Shown one piece after another: positions 8,298-18,245 of a stretch of 42,385 bases of DNA. The stretch covers positions 1 to 42,385 of the forward strand of contig JAFSGN010000012.1 in the NCBI GenBank assembly GCA_017440805.1. Direction: 5' to 3'. The stretch's first letter is position 1. Each line of letters starts with the position of its first letter. The notes under the pieces were generated by a model. That model made no database searches. It saw nothing but the letters and a program-made list of their open reading frames with translations, and had not been told where the DNA came from. Position numbers and translations under genes: made by a program. This DNA comes from Clostridia bacterium (GTDB lineage: Bacteria; Bacillota; Clostridia; Oscillospirales; SIG627).

Positions 8298-8329
8298 ATA
8301 TTCTCCGTTTACATAAATGAGTAAATGAT

Positions 8330-8358
8330 ATTATATAATAAAACTCACTGAAAATCAA
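8330..8358 (-). promoter_or_regulatory. Promoter of the CDF transporter-lipid kinase operon
   Basis: On the minus strand, TTGATT (8353-8358), a 17-nt spacer and TATAAT (8330-8335), about 35 bases from the start codon of the transporter. Confidence 0.65.
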
Positions 8359-8373
8359 GTAGTAAATATGAAA

Positions 8374-8402
8374 AAATCGGGGTTTGTTTTAAACCCCGAT
8401 TT
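8374..8402 (-). terminator. Terminator of the BadF kinase-GH106-like operon
   Basis: Perfect 12-bp stem AAATCGGGGTTT / AAACCCCGATTT with a 5-nt loop, flanked by A and T runs, just beyond the stop codon at 8418. Confidence 0.85.
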
Positions 8403-8417
8403 TAATATTACAGTATA

Positions 8418-11333
8418 TTACTTGTAAAGTTCTATCTTCTCAAAGCCAAAACTTACAAAGGAATAGTCATGGCGGTAAGAAGGAGCATTGGGACCTGTCC
8501 AGGTTTTATATCTGTCAAAAGATGAAGGTCCGACACCGTAAGGCTCGTGGTCGTTTTTCACATGGAACGGTCCGAGGAGATTACGGTTACTGTTGATTAC
8601 ACGCAAGGTCAGTGTATTTTTTCCTTTTACCAGGTAACCGGAAAGGTCGCATTGGTTGTCGAACATCATTTTCTTGACTGATTTGCCGTTTACCAAAACT
8701 TCGCAGAAGGAGTAGCGTCCTTCGAGTTTCAGGGTAAGGTCAGTGTCCTGAGTCTCAAATTCTTTTTCAAGAAGCATTTCGCCCGAGAAGAATATAAAGC
8801 CGTCGGTGGGAATGCTCTGTGCGTTAACACGGTCAACAGGAGATGCAATATAGAAGTCTCCGTCGCAGACAATAATATTTTTTCTCGGCGGGAAGGTGTA
8901 TTCTTTGTCAGACTTGACTGTAAAGTCACCTCTTATATAAATTGCCTCAATGTTTGTATCAAATGTCAGACAGTTGCGGAGAGATTCCGTACCGTCTTTG
9001 CAATCGTACATAACATAGTAAACCTGCTCACTCTGGTAGTAGTCAAGTTCAAAAACAATCTCGTTTATACCGGGCTTGACATAAGCGGAGATGTCGCCGC
9101 TTATAAAACTGCGGTCAAGTTCACCGGGCTGGTCAAGAACAATACTTCTTCCGTTAAGCCAGATGTTTTTGTAGTTTTCATTTTCTGCTTCCGCAAAAAT
9201 ACTTCCCGGTATTTCCCGTACTTCAAAGGTGTATTTCAGGAAAACTGTGCGGTTCTGGCGTTCGGACATAAGTTTGTCTGACAACGCCATAATAGGATAT
9301 TTTTCGTCAAAATTAATATTGTCGTAAGAAAGAGAAGCATAATCAAGAGTAAGACTGTTTTTTGTGTTTCTCTTTATTTTAAAGTTTGTGTCAAGTGACA
9401 TTACAAGTTGTTTTTCACAGGTTTTGGAGGCGGAAACTGCATTGTCATCAAGAACTATAATATAAGATTGATACAAGTCAAAGTGCAAAGGAATGTTTAT
9501 GAAATCACCGTCTTTTTCAAAATAAAGTTCACGGTATTCCATTTTTTCAATATCAAACAGTTTTGCACCTTTTGCTTTCACGGTGTATGTAAGGTCGTAT
9601 CCTTTTCCGCCCGAAAGGTTGGTGGCAAAAATGAAATTACCAAAATCACTCTTGCGGTATGTTGCACGAACTTCTGTTGCAGTGTTATCCACTTTGAATT
9701 CGTTATGGAAAAGTTGCTCGTAGGTAATATTTGATTCCAACCAGGACATATCTGCCTGAGCACCGTCTATATACATAGGCTTGTCTCTGAACAGATAAAT
9801 TTTTCCGCCGTTTGCAATATACTCTTTGAGAAGTTTTACGGTTGAGGAATCAAGGGTGAGAGAATACGGAATTATAATCATATCGTATTCGCACAGACCC
9901 ATTTTAAGTTTGTTGCCGTTTACAGAGCCGTGTCTTTCAAGGAGACACTCATCAATATAGTGATGGGGAATATGTGCAGCACCTAATTTTTCGATAAGTT
10001 CAAATAACGGGGTGTTGATATCGGCTGCTGTAGCAGTATAATCAGTGCGGCTGTATTTGAGATATACAGAGTGTATGGGGTGAATGATACCTACATTAAC
10101 CTGTTCCTGACTGTTGGAAAGCATATATCCCAGGCGTGTGAAGTAGTCGTTGAACTGCTTGTATTCGGAGAACCAGGGAGTATGTTCTGAAAAATGATGC
10201 GGGTAATCACGCTTACGCTGACCTCTTATGGAATATGGCATAAGATGCTGACAGGTCTGGTTTACGCCGTTAACATACTGCCATTCGGCAATGCGTTTGA
10301 GTTCCATGGGAAGAACATCCCAACCTGTGCAGGCGAAGGTCTCGGTGATAACATGTTTCTTGCCCAATTGCTGAGCAACAGAGGAAACCTGTCGGGGTGC
10401 AAGTTCTGTTTCAACAGAACGGCCCAGTTTGTCTATACCAGGAATATGTTCGTATTCGTAGAAAGGCATAACACCTGCACAACACATCATCTGTGTGCCC
10501 AAAGATGATTCCTCAATAGCATGACCGGTTATTTTGCAGTTGTGCTCTTCGCACCATTCGTAAATGCGTTTTATAAAGTTTTGGGTGAACAGGCGGTTCA
10601 TATTACGCCAGTATCTGAATCTGAACTCATACGCACCTTCGCAATCACAAAACAGATATCCCAGACCTTCGGTTATATCCTGATTGTAAAGACGCGTGAA
10701 TTCCTGTGCTATAACAGGGGAGTAGGGAGTGTCCCAACGGAAGTACTGAGGTTCATCTGTGAAGAATCCCATCATTGCATCGCCGAAACTTTCCTTGAAA
10801 CGAGCATAGTATTTTTCATGGGTTTCATCTATGAACTGCTGCACAACATCGGGATTTAATATATCTACAACCGATGAATTCTGTTTGTCGTAAACACAGA
10901 TGTATTCTTTTGCTCCGCATTCTGCGGAAATTTTTTGAAGTTTATTGTCTTTTACTATGTAGACATAAGTCGCATCTTTATCAAACTCCGGTTTTATTTC
11001 ATGAGCAAGATAATGAGCAAGATTATTCTTGTCCTTGAGAAGTTTCATTCCTGCAAAGCCGCTGGGCCATCCGTTTTCATCGTAACACCATGCGTTCATA
11101 CCCTGCTTTTTAGCCTCATCTATGCAGGCTGCAACGCATTCAAACCAGTCTTCGCCGAGATACTCGGTAATAAGACCGCCTCTTGCGTGCATGAAGAAAC
11201 CGCCTATTCCGGATTCCTTCATTTGTCTTATCTGACGACGCAGTTCTTCGGGTTTAAGGTCGTCGTTCCAACTCCAGAACGGTATGCCTTGATAGTCGGT
11301 CATGTTGCCGTTAAGTCGCTTAATTAAATCCAT
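8418..11333 (-). CDS. Large glycoside hydrolase, GH106-like (putative alpha-L-rhamnosidase)
   Basis: 971 aa from the preferred start, no signal peptide. The N-terminus IPFWSWNDDLKPEELRRQI, then GGFFMHARGGL and WCYDENGWPSGFAG, matches the Glyco_hydro_106 (PF17132-like) family. Later segments suit a TIM-barrel core (TDEPQYFRW near residue 195, HAIEES near 273). The rest looks like beta-sandwich carbohydrate-binding domains, with ILVNGKSVKK-type jelly-roll signatures at the end. An in-frame ATG lies upstream at 11351, but GAGAAAGG places the start at ATG 11333, five bases past the stop codon of the kinase gene. Rhamnosidase activity is inferred from family; many members are uncharacterised. Intracellular cleavage of rhamnose-containing oligosaccharides would fit the nearby pectin genes. 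Confidence 0.8.
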   Translation of the reverse strand: MDLIKRLNGNMTDYQGIPFWSWNDDLKPEELRRQIRQMKESGIGGFFMHARGGLITEYLGEDWFECVAACIDEAKKQGMNAWCYDENGWPSGFAGMKLLKDKNNLAHYLAHEIKPEFDKDATYVYIVKDNKLQKISAECGAKEYICVYDKQNSSVVDILNPDVVQQFIDETHEKYYARFKESFGDAMMGFFTDEPQYFRWDTPYSPVIAQEFTRLYNQDITEGLGYLFCDCEGAYEFRFRYWRNMNRLFTQNFIKRIYEWCEEHNCKITGHAIEESSLGTQMMCCAGVMPFYEYEHIPGIDKLGRSVETELAPRQVSSVAQQLGKKHVITETFACTGWDVLPMELKRIAEWQYVNGVNQTCQHLMPYSIRGQRKRDYPHHFSEHTPWFSEYKQFNDYFTRLGYMLSNSQEQVNVGIIHPIHSVYLKYSRTDYTATAADINTPLFELIEKLGAAHIPHHYIDECLLERHGSVNGNKLKMGLCEYDMIIIPYSLTLDSSTVKLLKEYIANGGKIYLFRDKPMYIDGAQADMSWLESNITYEQLFHNEFKVDNTATEVRATYRKSDFGNFIFATNLSGGKGYDLTYTVKAKGAKLFDIEKMEYRELYFEKDGDFINIPLHFDLYQSYIIVLDDNAVSASKTCEKQLVMSLDTNFKIKRNTKNSLTLDYASLSYDNINFDEKYPIMALSDKLMSERQNRTVFLKYTFEVREIPGSIFAEAENENYKNIWLNGRSIVLDQPGELDRSFISGDISAYVKPGINEIVFELDYYQSEQVYYVMYDCKDGTESLRNCLTFDTNIEAIYIRGDFTVKSDKEYTFPPRKNIIVCDGDFYIASPVDRVNAQSIPTDGFIFFSGEMLLEKEFETQDTDLTLKLEGRYSFCEVLVNGKSVKKMMFDNQCDLSGYLVKGKNTLTLRVINSNRNLLGPFHVKNDHEPYGVGPSSFDRYKTWTGPNAPSYRHDYSFVSFGFEKIELYK

Positions 11334-11337
11334 TTTC

Positions 11338-12294
11338 TTAACCTTTCTCATGTGTATATTTTAATTTTTCTTTCATAACATTAATGTTTTTCTCGTTTGC
11401 AGAGCGTGCCGCCAACAGTACAGCACCAATTACAGGCTCGGCACAGGGTTTATGTAAGGTCATGCCGTTTGACTTGAGTTTATCTTCAAGGGGAGTAAGT
11501 ATCGCTTCACCCGACTTGAAAACACCGCCCGAATACGAAACATCAACAGTTTCCCCGAAATTAAGACGGTTTTTAATTGATAAAGCAGTCTGGCAGAGTT
11601 CAAAGGCAGCATTGTCAAAAATCCTTTTGATTGCTGTATCTCCTTTTTGGTAAAGTTGCGTTGCAAGAACAGCATGAGAGGCAATGGTTTCTCTGTCCAT
11701 ATTTATTTTGTTTGTAAGATAATCGCATATTTCAAAGTCGTTTTTAATATTGAAATATTCCCGGACACAGTCATACAGTATGGTACGGGGATGACGGAAG
11801 TCTGCCTGTTTTGTAAATTCGTGAAGCATTTCTATTGAAAGATAGTATGCACTTGCCTCATCACCCCGTATTTCACATCCCCAGCCACCTGACAAGGCAG
11901 AGTTGCCGTCGAGGTCAAAGCCGATTGCATTAGAACCTGTTCCTGCAATAAGATGTATTCCGGGACGGAACATAAGAGAACCTGCTGCCGCACACATTAC
12001 ATCGTTTCCGAATTCTATTTTAAACCCTATTTTTTTCTGTATATGTTCAAGTGCGGTATCAATACTTTGATGTTCTCCCACAAGTGTCATTCCGCAATAT
12101 GTGTAAACATCATCCGGATTTATCCCTGCCGTGCATTTTTCAAATCCGTCTTTGAGAAGGTCAAAAATTCCTTTTTCACCTATTGAAAAAAAGTAACCTG
12201 CACCGGAACGATGGGTGTTTACAATGTTACCGTCGCTGTCGCATAAAGTGAAAAGAGTTTTTGTTCCTCCGCTGTCTATTCCAAGATAAAACAT
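11338..12294 (-). CDS. BadF/BadG-type sugar kinase (N-acetylglucosamine-kinase like)
   Basis: Actin-fold (ASKHA) ATPase of 318 aa. Phosphate-1 loop LGIDSGGTKT at residues 4-13; phosphate-2/adenosine loops include AGTGSNAIG near residue 119 and SGGWGCEIRGDEASAYYL, the signature of the BadF/BadG/BcrA/BcrD and N-acetylglucosamine kinase group. It probably phosphorylates an amino or deoxy sugar released by the adjacent GH106-like enzyme; the exact sugar is not determined. GGAG lies before ATG 12294. Its stop lies 4 bases before the next gene start, so the pair is tightly coupled, and it has its own upstream promoter. Confidence 0.85.
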   Translation of the reverse strand: MFYLGIDSGGTKTLFTLCDSDGNIVNTHRSGAGYFFSIGEKGIFDLLKDGFEKCTAGINPDDVYTYCGMTLVGEHQSIDTALEHIQKKIGFKIEFGNDVMCAAAGSLMFRPGIHLIAGTGSNAIGFDLDGNSALSGGWGCEIRGDEASAYYLSIEMLHEFTKQADFRHPRTILYDCVREYFNIKNDFEICDYLTNKINMDRETIASHAVLATQLYQKGDTAIKRIFDNAAFELCQTALSIKNRLNFGETVDVSYSGGVFKSGEAILTPLEDKLKSNGMTLHKPCAEPVIGAVLLAARSANEKNINVMKEKLKYTHEKG

Positions 12295-12315
12295 ATAAAT
12301 TTCCTACTCCAGTAT

Positions 12316-12344
12316 ATTGTATCATTGAATAAATTGAAAATCAA
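12316..12344 (-). promoter_or_regulatory. Promoter of the BadF kinase-GH106-like operon
   Basis: Minus strand TTGATT (12339-12344), a 17-nt spacer and TACAAT (12316-12321), followed by a GGAG ribosome site before ATG 12294. Confidence 0.55.
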
Positions 12345-12447
12345 TAGATTTTAGCATATTAACATAAAAAATAAACAAAAAACAACCCAAATATATTTGT
12401 GTGAGGTGTATTGAAAAAAGGTATGTTTTTTGATAGGTCCCTACATC

Positions 12448-13113
12448 TTACAGTAATTTTCCCAAAATCCTTTTTGCGATATTTTCCATCCCCAAATCGC
12501 CGGGATGCTGGGCAACACCATCGTGAGCAAACAGGCCGATTGCTTTCATTTCATCCAGTTCGCCAAGGTCTCCCAGGGTTACAAAATCATATCCTTTTAT
12601 CTGTGCGATTTCTTTTATTGTACTGTCGGCGGGATGACGCCAGAAACCGTCGGTTACAATGATTTTTGCCTTACCGCTTTTATTCAGAAATTTTATTAAT
12701 TCGGGATAATTTTTTCTGAAAATTTCATCGTTGTAGTGCGTGTGATCAACATTTTCAATAAGTCTTACTATTATGGTATCCGCACAGAAATCCCGCGCAT
12801 CTGTAAAGAAGTCCAGTGCCTCTTCCGGTTGAGTGTAGTTAATTTCCCATTGACCTGCCTGACATACGCAGTAGGACGCATTGTACTTTTTGTTCATTTC
12901 AGACATTACCAGATGAACATAGTCCTTGTCCTCGCAGGAAGCCGCCATGCCGAAATCCCAATACCATCCTATTTCTTCTTTTACTCCGTGACGGGTGATT
13001 GAATTTCCCACAAACAAAATCTTTTTCTCTGTACCGCTGCCGTAAAATTTTATGTATTCGTTCTCTTTCAACTGATTTTCCGCACTTACGGTATTTTTGT
13101 CAATCTGGGCCAT
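12448..13113 (-). CDS. SGNH/GDSL-type hydrolase (putative carbohydrate esterase)
   Basis: 221 aa, no signal peptide. Block I is FVGNSITRHG near residue 55 (Ser nucleophile in GNS rather than GDS). The block V Asp-x-x-His pair appears as FAHDGVAQHPGDLGM near residue 200. In between, CQAGQWEINYTQ may supply the oxyanion Gly/Asn. About 45 residues precede block I, longer than the minimal fold, and may hold a small beta domain. AAGGAG lies before ATG 13113. The gene is separate (153 bases) from the sugar kinase operon. Removal of acetyl groups from pectic or hemicellulosic sugars is inferred from company; substrate unknown. Confidence 0.75.
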   Translation of the reverse strand: MAQIDKNTVSAENQLKENEYIKFYGSGTEKKILFVGNSITRHGVKEEIGWYWDFGMAASCEDKDYVHLVMSEMNKKYNASYCVCQAGQWEINYTQPEEALDFFTDARDFCADTIIVRLIENVDHTHYNDEIFRKNYPELIKFLNKSGKAKIIVTDGFWRHPADSTIKEIAQIKGYDFVTLGDLGELDEMKAIGLFAHDGVAQHPGDLGMENIAKRILGKLL

Positions 13114-13527
13114 TGAAATTATCTCCTTGTAAACAATTTTTTGTCCGGACTATCGGAAATAACTGATGCTAAACCGTCGGGAGAGTGTATTGTCAATCTG
13201 TGTATATGATACCATAAAAAAGATAAAAAGTAAACACATAACCGAAAAAAGAGAAAAAGTTTTTGTTATAATTGGTGTTGAACAGATGATAAAGAATACA
13301 TATTGAAAACTTCCTTTAAATTTGACGATATAAATTCCCGGCGTAATATACAATATATTTTTTAGTTTTTTCTTGGTTGTGATTACAGGTGGTGGCAGAG
13401 GCGTACTATGAATAAACAATTATGGGCAACGAAGTCGTTATGATACTTTTGATGACAGGGTAATATTAACAATATATTTACAATAAAACTGTCAATAATC
13501 CACAAAATAATGGTAAATTATATTGTG
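13114..13527. other. Intergenic region before hrcA, no gene seen
   Basis: AT-rich stretch between the divergent SGNH and hrcA genes. The 89-codon minus-strand frame at 13150-13419 has no ribosome site or recognisable domain and is judged non-coding. TATAAT occurs at 13267 without a -35. The hrcA promoter probably lies just before the CIRCE element (TGTCAA near 13490, TAAATT or TATATT near 13514-13524) but is not clear. Confidence 0.5.
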
Positions 13528-13554
13528 TTAGCACTCGGGAGTCTAAAGTGCTAA
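13528..13554 (+). promoter_or_regulatory. CIRCE operator (HrcA binding site)
   Basis: TTAGCACTC, nine bases, then AAGTGCTAA: the 27-bp CIRCE inverted repeat with one mismatch from the consensus right arm (GAGTGCTAA). It lies 35 bases before the hrcA start, so HrcA represses its own operon, with relief on heat shock when GroEL is titrated. Confidence 0.96.
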
Positions 13555-13589
13555 TCTAAATCCGGACTGAAAGAGGGGAGAGATTGGTT

Positions 13590-14660
13590 GTGGAGATTAA
13601 TGATAGAAAAAAGAAAATCCTCAAAGCCATTATCGATACATATATTTCTTCCGGTGAACCGGTAGGGTCTAAATATATAACCGAACACATTGATTTTCCG
13701 GTTTCGTCTGCAACGGTTCGGAATGAGATGAGCGAACTTGAAGAAATGGGCTTTCTTGAACAGCCTCATACTTCTGCGGGAAGAATACCGTCAAGTTTGG
13801 GTTACAGGTTGTATGTGGACAATCTTATGAACAGATACAATCTTACTTTGGAAGAAATAGGCGTTATAGACGAACTTCTCAATGCCAAAATGGCGGAACT
13901 TAACAGTATAGTGGAAGAGGCGGCACATCTTTTCAGCGACACCACAAACTACGCCGCTGTGGCTATTACTTCCAACACGAGAAAAGGGTCTGTAAAAAGA
14001 TTTGACGGAATACTTATTGATTCATACAATATACTTATTGTTATGATAACTTCGTTTAACCATACCCAGAGCCGTCAGATAAAAACAAGTGTTGAAATTG
14101 ACACCGGGACACTTCAACTCATATTGAGAGTACTTAACGAAAGTCTTGCAGACAGAAGACTGGACGAAATCAACATCGGACTTATAATGGATATTGAAAG
14201 CAAACTGGGTGCTTACCGGGAAATTTTTTCTCCTATAGTACGGGCAGTGTATGAAGTTATCAGTCAGACAGAACAGTATCGGGTATATACAGACGGTATT
14301 TCAAATCTTCTCAGTTATCCCGAATTTGCAGATGTTATAAAGGCAAAGAGCCTGCTTTCTGCTCTGGAAGAGAAAACCCAACTTGTGAGGATGCTGCAGG
14401 ACGCCAAGGGAAATGATATTAATGTGTATATCGGCGACCACGGTTTTCCCGGCTCTATGAACGATACGAGTTTTATATTTCACACCTTTGATTTCGGCGG
14501 AAAAGTGGTAGGCGCCGTGGGTCTTATAGGCCCCAGAAGAATGGATTATTCCAAAGTTGTCGCACAACTTGAATATTTTACAAGACATCTTATATCATCT
14601 GACTACAGTACAAAAAAACAGGAGAAAGGAAACGAAAATGGCAAAGGAAAAGAAAACTGA
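13590..14660 (+). CDS. hrcA: Heat-inducible transcription repressor HrcA
   Basis: Repressor of class I heat-shock genes, 356 aa. N-terminal winged helix: EINDRKKKILKAIIDTYISSGEPVGSKYI and SSATVRNEMSELEEMGFLEQPHTSAGRIPS, the family hallmark. A GAF-like domain and a dimerisation region follow; NDINVYIGDHG lies near residue 275. TTG 13584 is in frame, but AGAGGGGAG is only 3 nt away; GTG 13590 has correct spacing and gives the usual N-terminus. The last eight codons overlap the grpE start, so the grpE ribosome site (GGAGAAAGGA) lies inside hrcA, which suggests translational coupling. First gene of hrcA-grpE-dnaK-dnaJ. Confidence 0.97.
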   Translation: MEINDRKKKILKAIIDTYISSGEPVGSKYITEHIDFPVSSATVRNEMSELEEMGFLEQPHTSAGRIPSSLGYRLYVDNLMNRYNLTLEEIGVIDELLNAKMAELNSIVEEAAHLFSDTTNYAAVAITSNTRKGSVKRFDGILIDSYNILIVMITSFNHTQSRQIKTSVEIDTGTLQLILRVLNESLADRRLDEINIGLIMDIESKLGAYREIFSPIVRAVYEVISQTEQYRVYTDGISNLLSYPEFADVIKAKSLLSALEEKTQLVRMLQDAKGNDINVYIGDHGFPGSMNDTSFIFHTFDFGGKVVGAVGLIGPRRMDYSKVVAQLEYFTRHLISSDYSTKKQEKGNENGKGKEN

Positions 14661-15177
14661 AACTGCTGATAATCAGACAGAAATCAATATAGAAAACCAG
14701 GAGACTCCTGATTGTGAAAGTACACCCAAACAAGAGGAAATTTCCGAAACCGATAAACTTAAAGCGGAATATGCGGATGTATACGACAAATATGTAAGAC
14801 TTGCAGCAGAATTTGAAAATTTCAAAAAACGGACTGCAAAGGAAAAGACCGAAATTTACGCAGCAGCAAAAATGGATGTTGTGGAAAAACTCCTTCCGGT
14901 TATTGACAACCTTGAACGAGCGGAGATGTACAATGAGCCTGAAAAAGTTCTTGAGGGCTTGAAAATGATAATCAAGCAGTTCAACGAATATCTCGAAAAA
15001 CTCGATATACATGAAATTCCCGCAAAAGACAAAGAATTTAACCCCGAGTTTCATAATGCGGTAATGCATGAAGATGTAGAGGGCGGTGCAGAAAACACTG
15101 TTATCGAGGTATTCCAGAAGGGGTATACAATGGGTGACAAGGTTTTAAGACATGCAATGGTAAAAGTAATCAATTAA
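14638..15177 (+). CDS. grpE: Nucleotide exchange factor GrpE
   Basis: Co-chaperone that releases ADP from DnaK, 179 aa. An acidic, low-complexity N-terminus is followed by a long coiled coil (residues 45-95, KLKAEYADVYDKYVRLAAEFENFKKR in part) and the C-terminal beta domain (FNPEFHNAVMHEDVEG, GYTMGDKVLRHAMVKV). The start at ATG 14638 fits GGAGAAAGGA eight bases upstream; the open frame further upstream only overlaps hrcA. It overlaps hrcA by 23 bases and lies 36 bases before dnaK. Cytosolic; transcribed from the CIRCE-controlled promoter. Confidence 0.97.
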   Translation: MAKEKKTETADNQTEINIENQETPDCESTPKQEEISETDKLKAEYADVYDKYVRLAAEFENFKKRTAKEKTEIYAAAKMDVVEKLLPVIDNLERAEMYNEPEKVLEGLKMIIKQFNEYLEKLDIHEIPAKDKEFNPEFHNAVMHEDVEGGAENTVIEVFQKGYTMGDKVLRHAMVKVIN

Positions 15178-15213
15178 CAAATTCATTTCCATATAAAGAA
15201 AGAGGTAAATGTT

Positions 15214-17031
15214 ATGGCAAAAATTATAGGTATTGACTTAGGTACAACAAATTCATGTGTAGCAGTATTTGAAGGAGGCGAGCCCACTGTTATAACCAAT
15301 CCCGAAGGTGCAAGAACAACTCCCTCGGTTGTTGCTTTCTCAAAAGCAGGCGAGAGAATGGTCGGACAGATAGCGAAAAGACAGTCTATTACAAATCCTG
15401 ACCGCACAATAAGTTCTATCAAGCGTGATATGGGAACAGATAAAAAGGTACAGATTGACGACAAAGCATACACACCCCAGGAAATTTCCGCAATGGTTCT
15501 TCAGAAACTCAAGGCTGATGCGGAAGCATTTTTAGGTACAACTGTAAACCAGGCTGTAATCACCGTTCCTGCATACTTCACCGACGCACAGCGCCAGGCA
15601 ACAAAAGACGCAGGTAAAATAGCAGGTCTTGAAGTACTCCGTATTATAAATGAGCCTACTGCCGCTGCACTTTCCTATGGTGTAGACAAAGAAAATGAGC
15701 AGAAGGTGTTGGTATTTGACCTTGGCGGCGGTACATTTGATGTTTCAATCCTTGAAATTTCAGACGGTGTTTTTGAAGTTCTTGCAACAGCGGGTAATAA
15801 CCGTCTGGGCGGAGATGACTTTGACGAACGCATTATTAACTGGATGGCAGATGAATTCAAGAGAGATAACGGCATTGATTTGAGAAATGACCGTTCTTCA
15901 CTCCAAAGACTTAAAGAAGCAGCGGAAAAAGCAAAAATTGAACTTTCAGGCATGATGTCTACCGATATTAATCTCCCCTTTATCACTGCAGATGCTACAG
16001 GCCCCAAGCATTTTGATGCAACTCTTACAAGAGCAAAGTTCAATGAACTTACTGCCGACCTTGTGGAAAACACAATGGGCCCCACACGCCAGGCACTCAG
16101 TGACGCAGGACTTCAGCCTTCACAGATTGACAAAGTTCTTCTTGTGGGCGGTTCCAGCCGTATCCCCGCAGTTCAGGATGCTGTTAAAGCCTTTATCGGC
16201 AAAGAACCGTTTAAAGGTATAAATCCCGACGAATGCGTTGCAATGGGTGCAGCCATTCAGGCGGGTGTTTTGGGCGGAGATGTAAAAGACCTTCTTCTTC
16301 TTGATGTTACACCCCTTTCACTCGGTATTGAAACTCTCGGTGGTATCTTCAACAAACTTATTGAAAGAAACACCACCATCCCCGTAAAGAAGAGCCAGAT
16401 TTATTCTACCGCAGCCGATGGACAGACCTCTGTTGAAATTCATGTTCTTCAGGGTGAGCGTGAAATGGCAAGAGACAATAAAACTCTGGGCAGATTTAAC
16501 CTTGACGGAATTGCACCTGCACCCAGAGGCGTACCTCAGATAGAAGTTACTTTCGATATAGACGCAAACGGTATAGTTAATGTTACTGCTTGTGATAAGG
16601 GTACAGGTAAGGAACAGCACATTTCCATTACCGCTTCTACCAATATGTCACAGGAAGATATTGAAAAGGCTATAAAGGATGCGGAACTTCACGCAGAGGA
16701 AGACAAAAAGGCAAAAGAAAACATTGAAACAAGAAATCAGGCAGAGGCAATGATTTTCCAGGCGGAAAAGGCTATGACCGACGCAGGTGATAAACTGACA
16801 GATGAAGATAAAGCACCTGTTAAAGCCGCAATAGAAAAACTCCGCGAAACACTTAAGGGCGATAACAACGATGCGGTTAAGGCGGACAGCGAAGCACTTA
16901 CTCAGGCACTTTATGCAATTTCTGCAAAACTTTATCAGGATCCCAATGCACAGCAGGGCGGTTTTGACGGTGCTCAGCAGAACGCAGACGGCTCGTATAA
17001 CGCAGACTTTACAGACAAATCCGAAAACTGA
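15214..17031 (+). CDS. dnaK: Molecular chaperone DnaK (Hsp70)
   Basis: ATP-dependent chaperone, 605 aa, typical Firmicutes length. N-terminal ATPase: [12 protein letters not shown] at residue 4, [20 protein letters not shown] near 115, [13 protein letters not shown] near 168, and [13 protein letters not shown] near 310. Linker [22 protein letters not shown] begins near 350, then the substrate-binding beta domain ([22 protein letters not shown]) and an alpha lid. The tail is Gln/Asn-rich and does not end in the EEVD-like motif of some Hsp70s. AAAGAGG lies before ATG. It works with GrpE and DnaJ of the same operon. Confidence 0.99.
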   Translation: MAKIIGIDLGTTNSCVAVFEGGEPTVITNPEGARTTPSVVAFSKAGERMVGQIAKRQSITNPDRTISSIKRDMGTDKKVQIDDKAYTPQEISAMVLQKLKADAEAFLGTTVNQAVITVPAYFTDAQRQATKDAGKIAGLEVLRIINEPTAAALSYGVDKENEQKVLVFDLGGGTFDVSILEISDGVFEVLATAGNNRLGGDDFDERIINWMADEFKRDNGIDLRNDRSSLQRLKEAAEKAKIELSGMMSTDINLPFITADATGPKHFDATLTRAKFNELTADLVENTMGPTRQALSDAGLQPSQIDKVLLVGGSSRIPAVQDAVKAFIGKEPFKGINPDECVAMGAAIQAGVLGGDVKDLLLLDVTPLSLGIETLGGIFNKLIERNTTIPVKKSQIYSTAADGQTSVEIHVLQGEREMARDNKTLGRFNLDGIAPAPRGVPQIEVTFDIDANGIVNVTACDKGTGKEQHISITASTNMSQEDIEKAIKDAELHAEEDKKAKENIETRNQAEAMIFQAEKAMTDAGDKLTDEDKAPVKAAIEKLRETLKGDNNDAVKADSEALTQALYAISAKLYQDPNAQQGGFDGAQQNADGSYNADFTDKSEN

Positions 17032-17067
17032 TATTAACCGAAAAAATCGAAAGGCTATAACTACTTT

Positions 17068-18204
17068 ATGGCAAATTCAAAAAGAGACTATTATGAGGTT
17101 TTGGGGATTCCCAAAACCTCAACCGATGATGAAATAAAAAAATCTTTCCGCAAACTTGCCATGAAATATCATCCCGACAGAAATCCGGGGGATAAAGAGG
17201 CAGAGGAAAAGTTTAAGGAAATAAACGAAGCATACGAAGTTCTTTCAAATCCCGAAAAGAAAGGCCTTTACGACCAATACGGACATGCGGGTGTTGACCC
17301 TCAGTACGGAGCAGGTGCAGGAGGCGGATTTGGAGGATTCGGCGGATTTGACATGGATTTCGGTGATATATTCGGAAGTATGTTCGGCGGCTCCTCAAGA
17401 ACCCGCAACGGTCCTGTAAGGGGAGATGACATAGGATTCAGAATATCACTTACATTTGAAGAAGCCGCGTTTGGCTGTAAAAAAGAAATTTCCTACAGTC
17501 GTGTGGAAAAATGTGCTGAATGTTCAGGAAGCGGTGCCGCTGCAGGAACAACTGCCGAAACATGCTCCAAGTGCCGCGGTACAGGGCAGATGAATGTACG
17601 GCAAAATACTGCGTTCGGAATGTTTCAGACTACCCGCACTTGTGATAACTGTCGCGGAACTGGTAAAATAATAAAAACCCCCTGTAAAAAATGCAGCGGT
17701 ACGGGTTATGAAAAGAAGAATAAGAAACTTGAACTTAATTTCCCTGCAGGTATAGACGACGGACAGAGAATCTCTGCACGCGGTCAGGGAAATGCAGGAA
17801 GAAACGGTGGCCCTGCCGGTGACCTTGTAGTTGAGGTTCAACTCAAAAAACACCCTGTGTTTGAACGAGACGGATATACGGTATTTTGTCAGGTACCCAT
17901 AACAATGGTGGAGGCGACTCTTGGCGCTGAAATTGAGGTTCCCACTCTTGACGGAAATATTAAATACACGATTCCCGAGGGAACTCAGAACGGAAAAAGG
18001 TTTACCCTCAAAAATCGCGGTATTCAGGTTGTAAATGCCGCAAGACGCGGTGACCAGATAATAGAAATAGAAGTAGAAATTCCTAAAAATCTCAATGAAA
18101 AACAAAAGAGTATTTTACGGGAATTTGAAAGTTCGTTGGGAAACAACAATAACGCCAGAAAAAAGGGCTTTCTTGATAAACTCAAAGATTATCTCAAGAA
18201 ATAA
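17068..18204 (+). CDS. dnaJ: Chaperone DnaJ (Hsp40, type I)
   Basis: Co-chaperone that delivers unfolded proteins and stimulates DnaK ATPase, 378 aa. J domain at residues 1-70 with the essential HPD in KYHPDRNPG; Gly/Phe-rich segment at about 78-115; four zinc-binding CxxCxGxG repeats at about 150-215 ([32 protein letters not shown]), all intact; C-terminal peptide-binding domains after that. Last gene of the operon, ending 36 bases after dnaK's partner spacing pattern and just before the shared terminator. The ribosome site (GAAAGG) is modest. Confidence 0.98.
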   Translation: MANSKRDYYEVLGIPKTSTDDEIKKSFRKLAMKYHPDRNPGDKEAEEKFKEINEAYEVLSNPEKKGLYDQYGHAGVDPQYGAGAGGGFGGFGGFDMDFGDIFGSMFGGSSRTRNGPVRGDDIGFRISLTFEEAAFGCKKEISYSRVEKCAECSGSGAAAGTTAETCSKCRGTGQMNVRQNTAFGMFQTTRTCDNCRGTGKIIKTPCKKCSGTGYEKKNKKLELNFPAGIDDGQRISARGQGNAGRNGGPAGDLVVEVQLKKHPVFERDGYTVFCQVPITMVEATLGAEIEVPTLDGNIKYTIPEGTQNGKRFTLKNRGIQVVNAARRGDQIIEIEVEIPKNLNEKQKSILREFESSLGNNNNARKKGFLDKLKDYLKK

Positions 18205-18205
18205 C

Positions 18206-18239
18206 AAACGACGAGGATTTTGTAAAATCCTCGTCGTTT
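18206..18239. terminator. Bidirectional terminator shared by dnaJ and clpC
   Basis: Perfect 16-bp stem with arms AAACGACGAGGATTTT and AAAATCCTCGTCGTTT and a two-base centre. It lies 2 bases past the dnaJ stop and 6 bases before the clpC stop on the other strand, so a single hairpin closes both stress operons. Confidence 0.92.
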
Positions 18240-18245
18240 ACTTTT

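Noticed and set aside
13150..13419. 89-aa open frame on the minus strand before hrcA
   Set aside because: No ribosome site, low-complexity AT-driven composition (runs of I, F, K), no recognisable domain; lies in the hrcA upstream region.
14557..14637. Longer GrpE N-terminus in the open frame inside hrcA
   Set aside because: No ribosome site there; ATG 14638 has GGAGAAAGGA and gives the usual GrpE start.
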